DNA of 64,000 bases from an uncultured Fibrobacter sp. (lineage in GTDB: Bacteria > Fibrobacterota > Fibrobacteria > Fibrobacterales > Fibrobacteraceae). The notes under the pieces were generated by a model that worked only from the letters and a program-made list of their open reading frames with translations, was not told the DNA's origin and ran no database searches. The stretch's first letter is position 1. Every line of letters begins with the position of its first letter. Positions 9,396 to 16,910 of this stretch are shown one piece after another. Location of the stretch: the NCBI GenBank assembly GCA_934699585.1, contig CAKUWY010000015.1, positions 1 to 64,000 of the forward strand, given 5' to 3'. The position numbers and the translations under genes were made by a program.

Positions 9396-10397
9396 ATGTC
9401 TGAAAATGTATTTGAAGTCGAAAACCTGAGCCTCTACTACCTGGGCCGCTTTGGCGACAAGACCCACGCGGTGACCAATGTGAGCTTCTCCATGAAGCAG
9501 GGCGAAATCCTGGGTATTGCCGGTGAATCCGGTTGCGGTAAATCCACCTTGGTGTCTGGCCTTATGGGCATGTGCATTCCGCCTCTCTATCCCGAAGGCG
9601 ACGGTGACGTGCGCGTAAAGAGCGGCGACAAGATGGAATCTTTGATGAACCGCTCTATCGAGGATGTTCGCAAGAACGTGCTCGCCCAGAAGGTTTCCAT
9701 GATTCCTCAGGGTGCCTTCAACGCCCTGAACCCGGTCCGCAAAATCAAGGATATCGCCGCCGACGTGATTGGCGCCCACCAGCAGCCCGGCAAGCACTTG
9801 GACAAGAAGGAAGTCTATGACCGCCTTTGCGAGCGCTTCGACCTGTTTGGCATGGACACCAAGCGCGTGCTGGATTCTTACCCCATCCAGCTTACCGCCG
9901 GTGAACGCCAGCGTTCCGTGATTGGTATCTCTACGCTTTTGAACCCCCAGATGGTGATTGCCGACGAACCCACCTCTGCTCTGGACGTTTCTACCCAGAA
10001 AGAAGTGATCAAGTTGATCTTTGACCTTCTGGACAAGGGCATCTTCAGCACCATGATTTTCATTACCCACGAACTTCCGCTGCTGTACCACGTGGCCGAC
10101 AATATCGCCATCATGTACGCGGGCGAATTCGTGGAAAAGGGCACTGCAGAACAGGTGGTGAAGGACCCCCGTCACCCCTATACCCAGGCTCTTATGGGTG
10201 CTATGCTCAGTACCGAGGCCAGCCAGCGTAACCGCCACCCGGTGGCAATCGAAGGCGCACCTCCGAGCCTGCGTAACAAGATTACGGGTTGCCGCTTTGC
10301 CGACCGTTGCAAAAAGGCATGCCCCGACTGCAAGAAGAATACCCAGAACCTCCGCGTTGTCGGTGGTCGTGATGTGAGGTGCGATTATGCTGAGTGA
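9396..10397 (+). CDS. ABC importer ATPase 1 (DppD/OppD type)
   Basis: ATP-binding subunit, 333 residues. Walker A is GESGCGKST and Walker B VIADEPTS. The signature loop is degenerate (LTAGERQR rather than LSGGQ), so one composite ATP site of the heterodimer may be weaker; such asymmetry is common in paired ABC ATPases. The C-terminal oligopeptide-transporter extension has a cysteine cluster (GCRFADRCKKACPDC) like that which binds an iron-sulphur cluster in DppD/OppD proteins. AGGAGG precedes the ATG. The last 11 bases overlap the next gene. Confidence 0.95.
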   Translation: MSENVFEVENLSLYYLGRFGDKTHAVTNVSFSMKQGEILGIAGESGCGKSTLVSGLMGMCIPPLYPEGDGDVRVKSGDKMESLMNRSIEDVRKNVLAQKVSMIPQGAFNALNPVRKIKDIAADVIGAHQQPGKHLDKKEVYDRLCERFDLFGMDTKRVLDSYPIQLTAGERQRSVIGISTLLNPQMVIADEPTSALDVSTQKEVIKLIFDLLDKGIFSTMIFITHELPLLYHVADNIAIMYAGEFVEKGTAEQVVKDPRHPYTQALMGAMLSTEASQRNRHPVAIEGAPPSLRNKITGCRFADRCKKACPDCKKNTQNLRVVGGRDVRCDYAE

Positions 10398-11196
10398 TAA
10401 GCCTGTTGTATTTTCTGCCAAGCGCATTAGCAAGGACTTTGGCGCGGGCAAGACCCTGAAGACCGCCGTGAAGGATGTTTCCTTCGACATCTATGACGAA
10501 GAATTCATCTCCATCGTGGGCGGCTCCGGTTGCGGCAAGTCCGTGCTGGCAAAAATCATGCTCGGCCTCTACGAACCTACCCGCGGCCAGTTCCTCTACA
10601 GGGATCACAAGATCAAGAACCTGAAGGACCACTGGAACGAAGTTCAGTTCGTGTTCCAGGACCCGTTTGGATGCTTCAACCAGTTCTTTACTATCCGTAG
10701 CCAGCTGGAAGACGCTCTGAACGTGCTCAAGAACAAGCCCAGCAAGGAAGAAATCCGCCGCCGCGTGGACGAAGGCCTGATGGCTGTGAACGTGAAACCC
10801 TCCGATATCGAAGGCAAGTACCCCTTCGAGCTTTCTGGTGGTCAGATGCAGCGTATGCTTTTGGCCCGTATCTTCGCCCTGCGCCCGAAGGTGCTGATCG
10901 CTGACGAAGCTACCTCCATGGTGGACGCCTGCGTGCGCGCCAACATTCTGGATTATCTCCGCAAGTTGAAAGACGAGCTGAAGATGACTGTGGTGTTCGT
11001 GACCCACGATATCGGCCTTGCCAACTACGTGTCTGACCGTATCTTCATCATGCACGACGGAAAGATTGTGAACCAGGGAACGCCTGCAGAAGTGCTGGAC
11101 AACACCACTGAGCCGCATACGCTCCGCCTGCTGGACGATATCCCCGAAGTCCACAAGACCGAATGGATCAAGAACAGCCATCGCTCTAAGAAATGA
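10387..11196 (+). CDS. ABC importer ATPase 2 (DppF/OppF type)
   Basis: Partner ATPase, 269 residues, with Walker A GGSGCGKS, Q-loop FQDP, canonical signature LSGGQMQR and Walker B VLIADEATS. It begins 11 bases inside the preceding ATPase gene and has its own GAGGTG site. It lacks the long C-terminal oligopeptide extension of its partner. It is the last gene of the importer operon, followed by a palindromic repeat and a strong terminator. Confidence 0.94.
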   Translation: MLSDKPVVFSAKRISKDFGAGKTLKTAVKDVSFDIYDEEFISIVGGSGCGKSVLAKIMLGLYEPTRGQFLYRDHKIKNLKDHWNEVQFVFQDPFGCFNQFFTIRSQLEDALNVLKNKPSKEEIRRRVDEGLMAVNVKPSDIEGKYPFELSGGQMQRMLLARIFALRPKVLIADEATSMVDACVRANILDYLRKLKDELKMTVVFVTHDIGLANYVSDRIFIMHDGKIVNQGTPAEVLDNTTEPHTLRLLDDIPEVHKTEWIKNSHRSKK

Positions 11197-11205
11197 CACT
11201 CGCGG

Positions 11206-11247
11206 AGCGTGTGTCATCCTGAGCGGCGTGAGCCGCGAAGGATCCAG
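11206..11247. repeat. Palindromic repeat unit
   Basis: GTGTCATCCTGAGC and GAAGGATCCAG flank a GCGGC-GTGA-GCCGC hairpin. This unit is the closest match in the window to the repeat sequence embedded in the FISUMP signal-peptide codons (24053 and 25994). Confidence 0.8.
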
Positions 11248-11257
11248 TCCAAAGGTT

Positions 11258-11289
11258 AAAAAAGCCGCAGCACAAAGCTGCGGTTTTTT
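11258..11289. terminator. Bidirectional terminator
   Basis: A perfect seven-base stem (11265-11271 with 11277-11283, CCGCAGC/GCTGCGG, loop ACAAA) has an A-run on the left and six T residues on the right. It can terminate both the importer operon and the convergent gene at 11300-12088. Confidence 0.9.
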
Positions 11290-11299
11290 GTATCGCCCA

Positions 11300-12088
11300 T
11301 TATTGAAATAAGGGCATCAAGTAAAAACCGACAGTTCCTGTAATGCCATACACATAACCGGATTCCAATGAACCAACATTGGTCAATACGGTGCCTAAGC
11401 TGAGTTCAATAAAATCGCCAAACCTGTACCCCATTGAAATATAATGCGACAAGATAGATGTATCTACAATATCAAAGCCCTCTATGCTGAAACTGTAATT
11501 CAGGAATGACTTGCCTATAATGATTCCTACAAATCCACCAAAGAACAAATCTTCACCATATTTTATTTCCTCTTTTTCAAAAGGCTCGTATGACGCACAT
11601 ACAGTCCTGCTCCAGAATACGGTCCCATCTATGGTCACGTTATTTTTTTCGGTTTCCACGCACTTTTCTCCGCTATATTTGATATCACGGAACAGAATGT
11701 GTCCTGTGAAAAAACCAAATTCGAAATCCCGAAAATTCCAACCTAATGTAAGATGGTAATATAGTCCATCATCGTAGCCTAGACCGGCTCCAAATATAAG
11801 GGTTCCACTTTTGTGCAAATAGTCTATTTTTCCGGATCCTTCTACGCCTCCTATTTCATAAGTCCGCTCCTTATCGTCGATTTTCTCTTCTTTTGCACCA
11901 ATCACTTTCCCACTGACTCGCCACATTGACGAATAAGGTTCTTGTGTCGTATTGGAACCATGTACTTCTGGAGCGTCGGATACCGTCGCATTTAATATGC
12001 GTTCGGATTCGTATGCAAGGGCTTCGGAAGAGAGTATAACTATCAGGCTAAACAGAAACAGACTTTTTTTCACAAAGGCCCTCCTCAT
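11300..12088 (-). CDS. Exported beta-rich envelope protein, unknown
   Basis: This 262-residue protein has a signal peptide (basic start, hydrophobic VKKSLFLFSLIVILSSEALA, cleavage near ALA-Y). The mature part alternates aromatic and polar residues in short strands separated by Gly/Asp turns (GAGLGYDDGLYYHLTLGWNF) and ends near FYLMPLFQ with a terminal-aromatic feel, all suggesting an outer-membrane beta-barrel or similar. I recognise no family. It is monocistronic and divergent from the GH9 gene. Confidence 0.7.
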   Translation of the reverse strand: MRRAFVKKSLFLFSLIVILSSEALAYESERILNATVSDAPEVHGSNTTQEPYSSMWRVSGKVIGAKEEKIDDKERTYEIGGVEGSGKIDYLHKSGTLIFGAGLGYDDGLYYHLTLGWNFRDFEFGFFTGHILFRDIKYSGEKCVETEKNNVTIDGTVFWSRTVCASYEPFEKEEIKYGEDLFFGGFVGIIIGKSFLNYSFSIEGFDIVDTSILSHYISMGYRFGDFIELSLGTVLTNVGSLESGYVYGITGTVGFYLMPLFQ

Positions 12089-12151
12089 TTTAAGTTAGAA
12101 AAAACGGGCCGGTTTTGAGTATAGTTTCTACATTTTTGTTTTTTGCCCGTC

Positions 12152-12173
12152 CCTGTTTTCAAGGGAAAACAGG
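12152..12173. promoter_or_regulatory. Inverted repeat upstream of the GH9 gene
   Basis: Two perfect nine-base arms (CCTGTTTTC and GAAAACAGG) are separated by four bases, 53 bases before the GH9 start and inside the divergent intergenic region. There is no T-run, so an operator or a 5' hairpin is likelier than a terminator. A TATATT box at 12214-12219 sits only six bases before the ATG. Confidence 0.45.
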
Positions 12174-12225
12174 AAATTTGGCAGAGTGGGTACAGGAAAG
12201 TGCCTTTTTTAGGTATATTCTGGCC

Positions 12226-13998
12226 ATGAATACCCGCAAAAGTTTCCTTTCTAGCGTAAGTACGGCAGCATTGTCAGCCGTAGTTGTTTCCCTTTGTTCT
12301 GCTACGGCCTTTGCCGGGCCTTTGATGAATCAGCTGGGCTATGCTCCCCAAGCCGAAAAGCAGGTGGTGATTCCCGGTAATGATGCCAGCGGGCTTGAAG
12401 TCCGGGATTTGAACGGGAAGACTGTATTGAAACTCGCAGCCCCTTACGTGCTCGAGTGGGAATACAGTGGCGAAGAGACTCAGGTGTTCGACATCTCTGC
12501 GGTAAAGACCCCAGGTACTTACCGCCTGTTCCGCGCTGGAGCATACATCGGCAACCCCATTACCGTGGGCAAGAATGTCTATGAGAGTGTCACCAAGGCG
12601 AGCCTCAAGTGGTTCTATTACCAGCGGGCCAGCATGCCTCTGGAGGCCCCTTACGCCGACAAGTGGGTCCGTGCAGCGGGCCACATGGACGATAAGGTTA
12701 TCGTCTACGGCACTGACAAGGCCACGGGCGGCAAGGGTGCGGGCAAGGTCATCAAGTCTCCTCGCGGGTGGTACGATGCTGGTGATTACGGCAAGTACAT
12801 TGTGAATTCCGGCATTACGGTGTGGACCCTCCTGGATCTGTACGAGAAGTTTCCCAAGTTTGCCGATACGCTGAGCTGGAATGTGCCGAGGGAATTCCCG
12901 AAGCTGCCTTTGCTCTTGGAAGAGGTCCGTTATAATCTGGACTGGATGCTCACTATGCAGGACAAGGACGGCGGTATATTCCATAAGGTTTCGTCCTTGA
13001 AGTTCTGTGGGAGTGTTTCTCCCGAGAAGGATACTGCTCCTCGCTATGCTGTTTTGAAAAGCGTTACGGCGGCTTTGGACTTTGCAGGTGTGATGGCCCA
13101 GGCCAGCGTGGTATACCGGAGTTTTGACAAGGCCTATGCCGACAAGATGCTCAAGGCGGCTGAAGCTGCTTATGCCTGGGCGAAGAAGAACCCCGAGATG
13201 TTCTACAAACAGCCTGCCGACGTGCAGACAGGCAGTTACGCTCCCGGTAACGAAGACGGCAAGGATGAGTTCCGCTTTGCGGCTGCGGAGCTTTACAATG
13301 CGAAGGTGGCCGCAGGCGCCCAGGTCGATAAAAATGCTGCCGGCTATCTGGATGATCTGAAGGCAAATCCCTTTACTCCCAATGGCGCCTGGTGGGGTGA
13401 CTTGAATATGCTTGCGGTGTTTCGCGTAGCGTTTGCGCCCAAGGTGTTCGGGGATAGCCTTGCCGGTGTTGCGAAGAAGATTTTGATGGACGAAGCGAAC
13501 AGCTTGCGCGCAATTGGCGATACCAGTGCTTACAGGCTCCCGATGCACCCTTGGAACTGGAACTGGGGCAGCAACAGTGCCGTGGCTAACAATGGCATTG
13601 TTCTGCTGCAAGCTTACCTTTTGACAAACGACAAGAGCTATCTGGATGGCGCCCAGCAGTGCTTGGATTACTTGCTTGGCAGAAACCCCATGGACATTAC
13701 CTACGTGACGGGATTCGGGTTCCGCAGTCCTCGCAATCCGCATCATCGCCCCAGCGAATCGGACTTTGTAGACGATCCGGTGCCAGGCATGTTGGTGGGT
13801 GGTCCTCACCTGGGTAAGCAAGATATTGACCTGGAAGGTAAGGAGCATTGGAAGTGCCCGAACTACGCCGCTGCCGACAAGCCTGCCCTAGCTTACTTGG
13901 ATGACCGCTGCAGCTATGCTACCAACGAGGTGGCTATTAACTGGAATGCGCCCCTGGCTTTTTTGGCGGGTGCCCTCCAGGCGATTTACGGGAAGTAA
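12226..13998 (+). CDS. Glycoside hydrolase family 9 endoglucanase
   Basis: Secreted cellulase of 590 residues. The signal peptide ends near TAFA-G. An N-terminal Ig-like CelD domain (begins LMNQLGYAPQAEKQVVIPG) is followed by the (alpha/alpha)6 catalytic domain. GH9 catalytic motifs are present: GWYDAGDYGKYIVNSG (Asp base) near residue 185, the NPHHRPSESD segment, and DRCSYATNEVAINWNAPL, with the acid Glu in NEVAINWN, near the C-terminus. The 5'-extended reading frame from 12115 would bury the signal peptide, so I start at 12226. No carbohydrate-binding module or sorting tail follows. It hydrolyses beta-1,4-glucan. Confidence 0.95.
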   Translation: MNTRKSFLSSVSTAALSAVVVSLCSATAFAGPLMNQLGYAPQAEKQVVIPGNDASGLEVRDLNGKTVLKLAAPYVLEWEYSGEETQVFDISAVKTPGTYRLFRAGAYIGNPITVGKNVYESVTKASLKWFYYQRASMPLEAPYADKWVRAAGHMDDKVIVYGTDKATGGKGAGKVIKSPRGWYDAGDYGKYIVNSGITVWTLLDLYEKFPKFADTLSWNVPREFPKLPLLLEEVRYNLDWMLTMQDKDGGIFHKVSSLKFCGSVSPEKDTAPRYAVLKSVTAALDFAGVMAQASVVYRSFDKAYADKMLKAAEAAYAWAKKNPEMFYKQPADVQTGSYAPGNEDGKDEFRFAAAELYNAKVAAGAQVDKNAAGYLDDLKANPFTPNGAWWGDLNMLAVFRVAFAPKVFGDSLAGVAKKILMDEANSLRAIGDTSAYRLPMHPWNWNWGSNSAVANNGIVLLQAYLLTNDKSYLDGAQQCLDYLLGRNPMDITYVTGFGFRSPRNPHHRPSESDFVDDPVPGMLVGGPHLGKQDIDLEGKEHWKCPNYAAADKPALAYLDDRCSYATNEVAINWNAPLAFLAGALQAIYGK

Positions 13999-14008
13999 GG
14001 TGATCTAG

Positions 14009-14034
14009 ATGGCGGCTCAAGGCCGCCATGACGT
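14009..14034. repeat. Palindromic repeat unit
   Basis: A perfect eight-base stem ATGGCGGC/GCCGCCAT with loop TCAAG, preceded by GATCTAG and followed by GACG, is the reverse orientation of the GTCAT...GATC family. It lies just after the GH9 stop and could double as a terminator. Confidence 0.7.
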
Positions 14035-14058
14035 AGGTTAGTCAAACCCGCACCCTTT

Positions 14059-14091
14059 ATTGTCATGCCCGCGCAGGCGGGCATCTCCTTT
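14059..14091. repeat. Palindromic repeat unit
   Basis: GTCATGCCCGC / GCGGGCATC hairpin of the same family with the stem sequence ATGCCCGC. It lies immediately upstream of the TATATT box of the Nudix gene. Confidence 0.75.
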
Positions 14092-14105
14092 TTATATTTC
14101 CCCCT

Positions 14106-14645
14106 ATGGAAGAACAAATCGACATCCTGAACCCTGACGGCAGCCCGGCAGGGTATTCTTGCGGGCGTACAGAGGTTCACGCCAAAGGGCTTTGGCACCG
14201 CACGGTCCATATCTGGGCATTCGATGGAAAGGGCCGTGTACTTTTCCAGCTTCGCAGCCACCTGAAGGAGAACAACCCGAACCTTCTGGATACTAGCTGC
14301 GCGGGCCACATCTCTGCTGGCGACACCAGCCGGAATGCCGCCGTCCGAGAACTGAAAGAGGAATTAGGTGTCCATAAAAATTCAGGTGATTTGGAATACC
14401 TCTTTGAAGCGACCCACGAAAGTGTCTTGAACGACGGCACTTATTTCGACAACGAATATTACGATACATACAAAATAACGCTTACCGACGAAGAGGCCCG
14501 CCATCTGGTACCGCAGCCCGGCGAGGTGGACGATTTCGTGTGGATGACGGTGCCGGAGTTTCTGGAACTGAACCGCAAGCACCCTGAAAGGTTCGTAAGC
14601 CACCCGAAGGATTACCAATGGCTCGAAAGTATTTCTAGATTGTAG
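14106..14645 (+). CDS. Nudix hydrolase (IDI-like subgroup)
   Basis: This 179-residue cytosolic protein has the Nudix box GHISAGDTSRNAAVRELKEE, with the usual first Glu replaced by Asp and the REL-EE metal-binding core intact. The N-terminus (DILNPDGSPAG, then HAKGLWHRTVHIWAF) is typical of the isopentenyl-diphosphate-isomerase-like Nudix proteins (YfcD type). A true isomerase role is not supported because its specific active-site Cys segment is not evident. No ribosome site is seen; a TATATT box ends seven bases before the ATG, suggesting a leaderless mRNA. The patatin gene starts three bases after its stop. Confidence 0.9.
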   Translation: MEEQIDILNPDGSPAGYSCGRTEVHAKGLWHRTVHIWAFDGKGRVLFQLRSHLKENNPNLLDTSCAGHISAGDTSRNAAVRELKEELGVHKNSGDLEYLFEATHESVLNDGTYFDNEYYDTYKITLTDEEARHLVPQPGEVDDFVWMTVPEFLELNRKHPERFVSHPKDYQWLESISRL

Positions 14646-14648
14646 CCC

Positions 14649-15515
14649 ATGATGTACAAGAAAGTGGCAGTGGTTGTGGAAGGCGGCGGAATGCGCGGCG
14701 CCTACACAGGGGGCATTCTGGATGTCTTCAACGAGCTGGGACTGCGCTTTGGCGGTGCCTGCGGCACCTCTGCCGGCGTAACCCACCTGTGCAGTTTCTT
14801 GTCAGAACAGATTGGCCGAAACTTCCGCATCGATACAGTGCATTCCAAGTCCAGTAAGTACATGGGCTGGGGAAACCTGATTCGCACGGGTGAATTTTTC
14901 GAGGTGGACTACTGTTACCGACAGATTCCCTACGAGATTGACCCCTTCGACATGGAAAAGTTTGCCGAGGCCTGCAAGGCAACGGAGTTTTATGCCTGCA
15001 GTTCCAACCTGGAAACGGGCGGCGCGGAATACCTGCGGGTCATGGACTATCGCGAAGAGCACGACATGAACGTGATTCGCGCTTCGGCGTCGCTTCCGCT
15101 GATGAGCCACATTGTAGAAGTGGACGGCATGAAACTTCTGGACGGCGGTATCGCCGACAGCATTCCCTTTGAGATTATGGAGAAGAAGGGTTTCGAGAAA
15201 ATCGTGATTTTGCTGACCCAGCCGGAAGGTTTCCGCAAGAAGCCCAACTCCATGATTCCCCTGTTCAAGCTGCTCTACCGCAAGTATCCGAAATTTATAG
15301 AGGCGGCGGCCAACAGGCATGAGCGTTACAACGCCTGTTTGGATCTGATTGCTGAAAAGGAGAAAGCGGGGAAGGTATTCGTGTTTCGCCCCAGCGAGGC
15401 CATGCACATTTCTCGCCTGGAAAAGGACAAGTCCAAATTGGTGAAGCTTTACAACTTGGGCCGCAAGGATGTGAACTCCCGCATGGACGCCTTGCTGAAC
15501 TTTTTGGAAAAGTAA
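14649..15515 (+). CDS. Patatin-like phospholipase
   Basis: This 288-residue acyl hydrolase of the patatin/RssA type has the complete Ser-Asp dyad: oxyanion loop EGGGMRGAYTGG (residues 11-22), nucleophile elbow GTSAG (Ser 41), and the catalytic Asp in LLDGGIADSIPF. No signal peptide is present, so it acts in the cytosol or at the inner face of the membrane on lipid esters. Spacing indicates one operon with the Nudix gene upstream and the DUF1653 gene downstream (11 bases). Confidence 0.93.
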   Translation: MMYKKVAVVVEGGGMRGAYTGGILDVFNELGLRFGGACGTSAGVTHLCSFLSEQIGRNFRIDTVHSKSSKYMGWGNLIRTGEFFEVDYCYRQIPYEIDPFDMEKFAEACKATEFYACSSNLETGGAEYLRVMDYREEHDMNVIRASASLPLMSHIVEVDGMKLLDGGIADSIPFEIMEKKGFEKIVILLTQPEGFRKKPNSMIPLFKLLYRKYPKFIEAAANRHERYNACLDLIAEKEKAGKVFVFRPSEAMHISRLEKDKSKLVKLYNLGRKDVNSRMDALLNFLEK

Positions 15516-15526
15516 TTCGGGATTTT

Positions 15527-15766
15527 ATGTCCGTTGCAGAAAAAGGCAGGCGCTACCGCCATTACAAGAAAGAGACCATGGTCTATACCGTGATGGAAAT
15601 CGCCTTGGACTGCGAGACGGTGGAACCTCTGGTGATTTACCGCAGCGAATACGAGACGCCTGATCACCCCAAGGGAACGCTCTGGGTCCGCAAAAAGTCG
15701 GACTTTGAAAGCACGGTGACGCTTTCCGATGGCCGCACCGTGGACCGGTTTACGCTGATTGTATAA
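15527..15766 (+). CDS. DUF1653 family protein
   Basis: This small 79-residue protein has the DUF1653 pattern: RYRHYKKETMVYTVMEIALD, then LVIYRSEYET and the LWVRKK segment. The family is widespread, often encoded near repair, Nudix or biosynthetic genes, and has no assigned biochemical role that I can state. It is the last gene of the Nudix-patatin operon. Confidence 0.85.
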   Translation: MSVAEKGRRYRHYKKETMVYTVMEIALDCETVEPLVIYRSEYETPDHPKGTLWVRKKSDFESTVTLSDGRTVDRFTLIV

Positions 15767-15782
15767 ACCGACTGTTCTTTTT

Positions 15783-16180
15783 TCTCGTCATGATCGCGTA
15801 GGCGAACATCCGCTGGAGGGTAGTCATTCGTCATGTTCGCGTAGGCGAACATCCGCTGGAGGGTAGTCATTCGTCATGTTCGCGTAGGCGAACATCCGCT
15901 GGAGAGATGTAAGTAGATCCTCGCCTCCGCGAGGATGACGAGGGAAAGGAGCGAGGATGACGACGGAAAGTCATTCGTCATGTTCGCGTAGGCGAACATC
16001 CGCTGGAGAGATGTAAGTAGATCCTCGCCTCCGCGAGGATGACGATGGAGAAAGAGCGCGAGGATGACGAAGGAAGGGAGCGAGGATGACGATGGAAAGT
16101 CTTTCGTCATTCCCGCGCAGGCGGGAATCCGCTGGAGGGCTGTCATTCGTCATGTTCGCGTAGGCGAACATCCGCTATCT
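15783..16180. repeat. Palindromic repeat array 1 (upstream of GIY-YIG gene)
   Basis: About eight full units and several half units in 400 bases. Forward units begin near 15785, 15829, 15871, 15975, 16105 and 16148 (GTCAT, stem GTTCGC/GCGAAC or TTCCCGC/GCGGGAA, then ATCCGCTGGAG). Reverse units begin near 15914 and 16019 (AGATCCTCGC, then GCGAGGATGACGA). Forward-reverse pairs are joined by the same short linker AGATGTAAGT, giving a bipartite arrangement like enterobacterial BIMEs. Half units (GCGAGGATGACGA) follow reverse units. Spacing is irregular and there are no spacers of constant length, so it is not CRISPR. Confidence 0.92.
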
Positions 16181-16225
16181 TCCCTAAAATTTGCTTTTGT
16201 CATCTGCATTTTGTATAATACCGCC

Positions 16226-16531
16226 ATGAAAACCGCGACCGATATAACTCCCTTTGCAACTTACATCTTGACAAATCACAAGAAAAGCGTCCTCTACATC
16301 GGTGTTACAAACGATTTAAAAAGAAGGATGACAGAACACAAGTCACAGTTCGACCCTTGTGCCTTCACGGCCAAGTATAATGTGAATCGCTTGGTCTATT
16401 TTGAAAAGTTCCAGTCTGTAAATGACGCTATTGCTAGAGAAAAGCAACTGAAACATTGGAATCGAGAATGGAAGGAACGGCTCATCAATACAGTTAATCC
16501 CAATTGGGACGATTTGTTTGTGAATGTTTAG
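16226..16531 (+). CDS. GIY-YIG family nuclease
   Basis: This 101-residue stand-alone GIY-YIG domain has TYI at 12-14 and YIG at 24-26, the catalytic Arg region NDLKRRMTEHK, and the metal-binding Glu in AIAREKQLKHW (E72) followed by the NPNW segment. All catalytic positions appear intact. The frame is open upstream but runs through repeat DNA, so I start at the ATG at 16226; TATAAT at 16214-16219 ends six bases before it and no ribosome site is visible. The gene sits alone between two dense palindromic repeat arrays and ends one base before the second. Confidence 0.92.
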   Translation: MKTATDITPFATYILTNHKKSVLYIGVTNDLKRRMTEHKSQFDPCAFTAKYNVNRLVYFEKFQSVNDAIAREKQLKHWNREWKERLINTVNPNWDDLFVNV

Positions 16532-16890
16532 CAGATCCTCGCCTTCGCGAGGATGACGAAGGAAAGGACGCGAGGATGACGAAGGAAAGGACGCGAGGAT
16601 GACGATGGAAAGTCTTTCGTCATTCCCGCGCATGCGGGAATCCGCTGGAGGGTAGTCATTCGTCATGTTCGCGTAGGCGAACATCCGCTGGAGAGATGCA
16701 AGCAGATCCTCGCCTCCGCGAGGATGACGAAGGAACGGCTTTCGTCATGTTCGCGTAGGCGAACATCCGCTGGAGAGATGCAAGTAGATCCTCGCCTCCG
16801 CGAGGATGACGATGGAGAAAGAACGCGAGGATGACGAGGGAAAGGACGCGAGGATGGCCCCGGAATAAATCCGGGGCAGGCTCATAAGCG
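16532..16890. repeat. Palindromic repeat array 2 (downstream of GIY-YIG gene)
   Basis: It starts right at the stop codon of the nuclease gene. Reverse units begin near 16532, 16703 and 16786; forward units near 16618, 16660 and 16742; half units lie at 16570, 16592, 16825 and 16845. Two forward-linker-reverse pairs have linker AGATGCAAGY. A degenerate unit with stem CCCCGGA/TCCGGGG lies at 16857-16877. It extends to the 3' end of the convergent CoA-transferase gene. Confidence 0.92.
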
Positions 16891-16910
16891 GAAGGACGAG
16901 GATGTCCCGT

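Noticed and set aside
8769..10490. 573-residue open frame antisense to the importer permease and ATPase
   Set aside because: The plus-strand frames encode clear ABC transporter subunits; the antisense frame has no recognisable motifs and crosses gene borders.
12274..13848. 524-residue open frame antisense to GH9
   Set aside because: The GH9 frame carries full catalytic motifs; the antisense product has no family features.
16064..16225. Upstream extension of the GIY-YIG frame
   Set aside because: It is translated palindromic repeat DNA with no conserved residues; the family begins just before the TYI motif.
15783..16890. CRISPR array
   Set aside because: Repeats are palindromic, occur in both orientations, and lack constant-length unique spacers; no cas genes are present.
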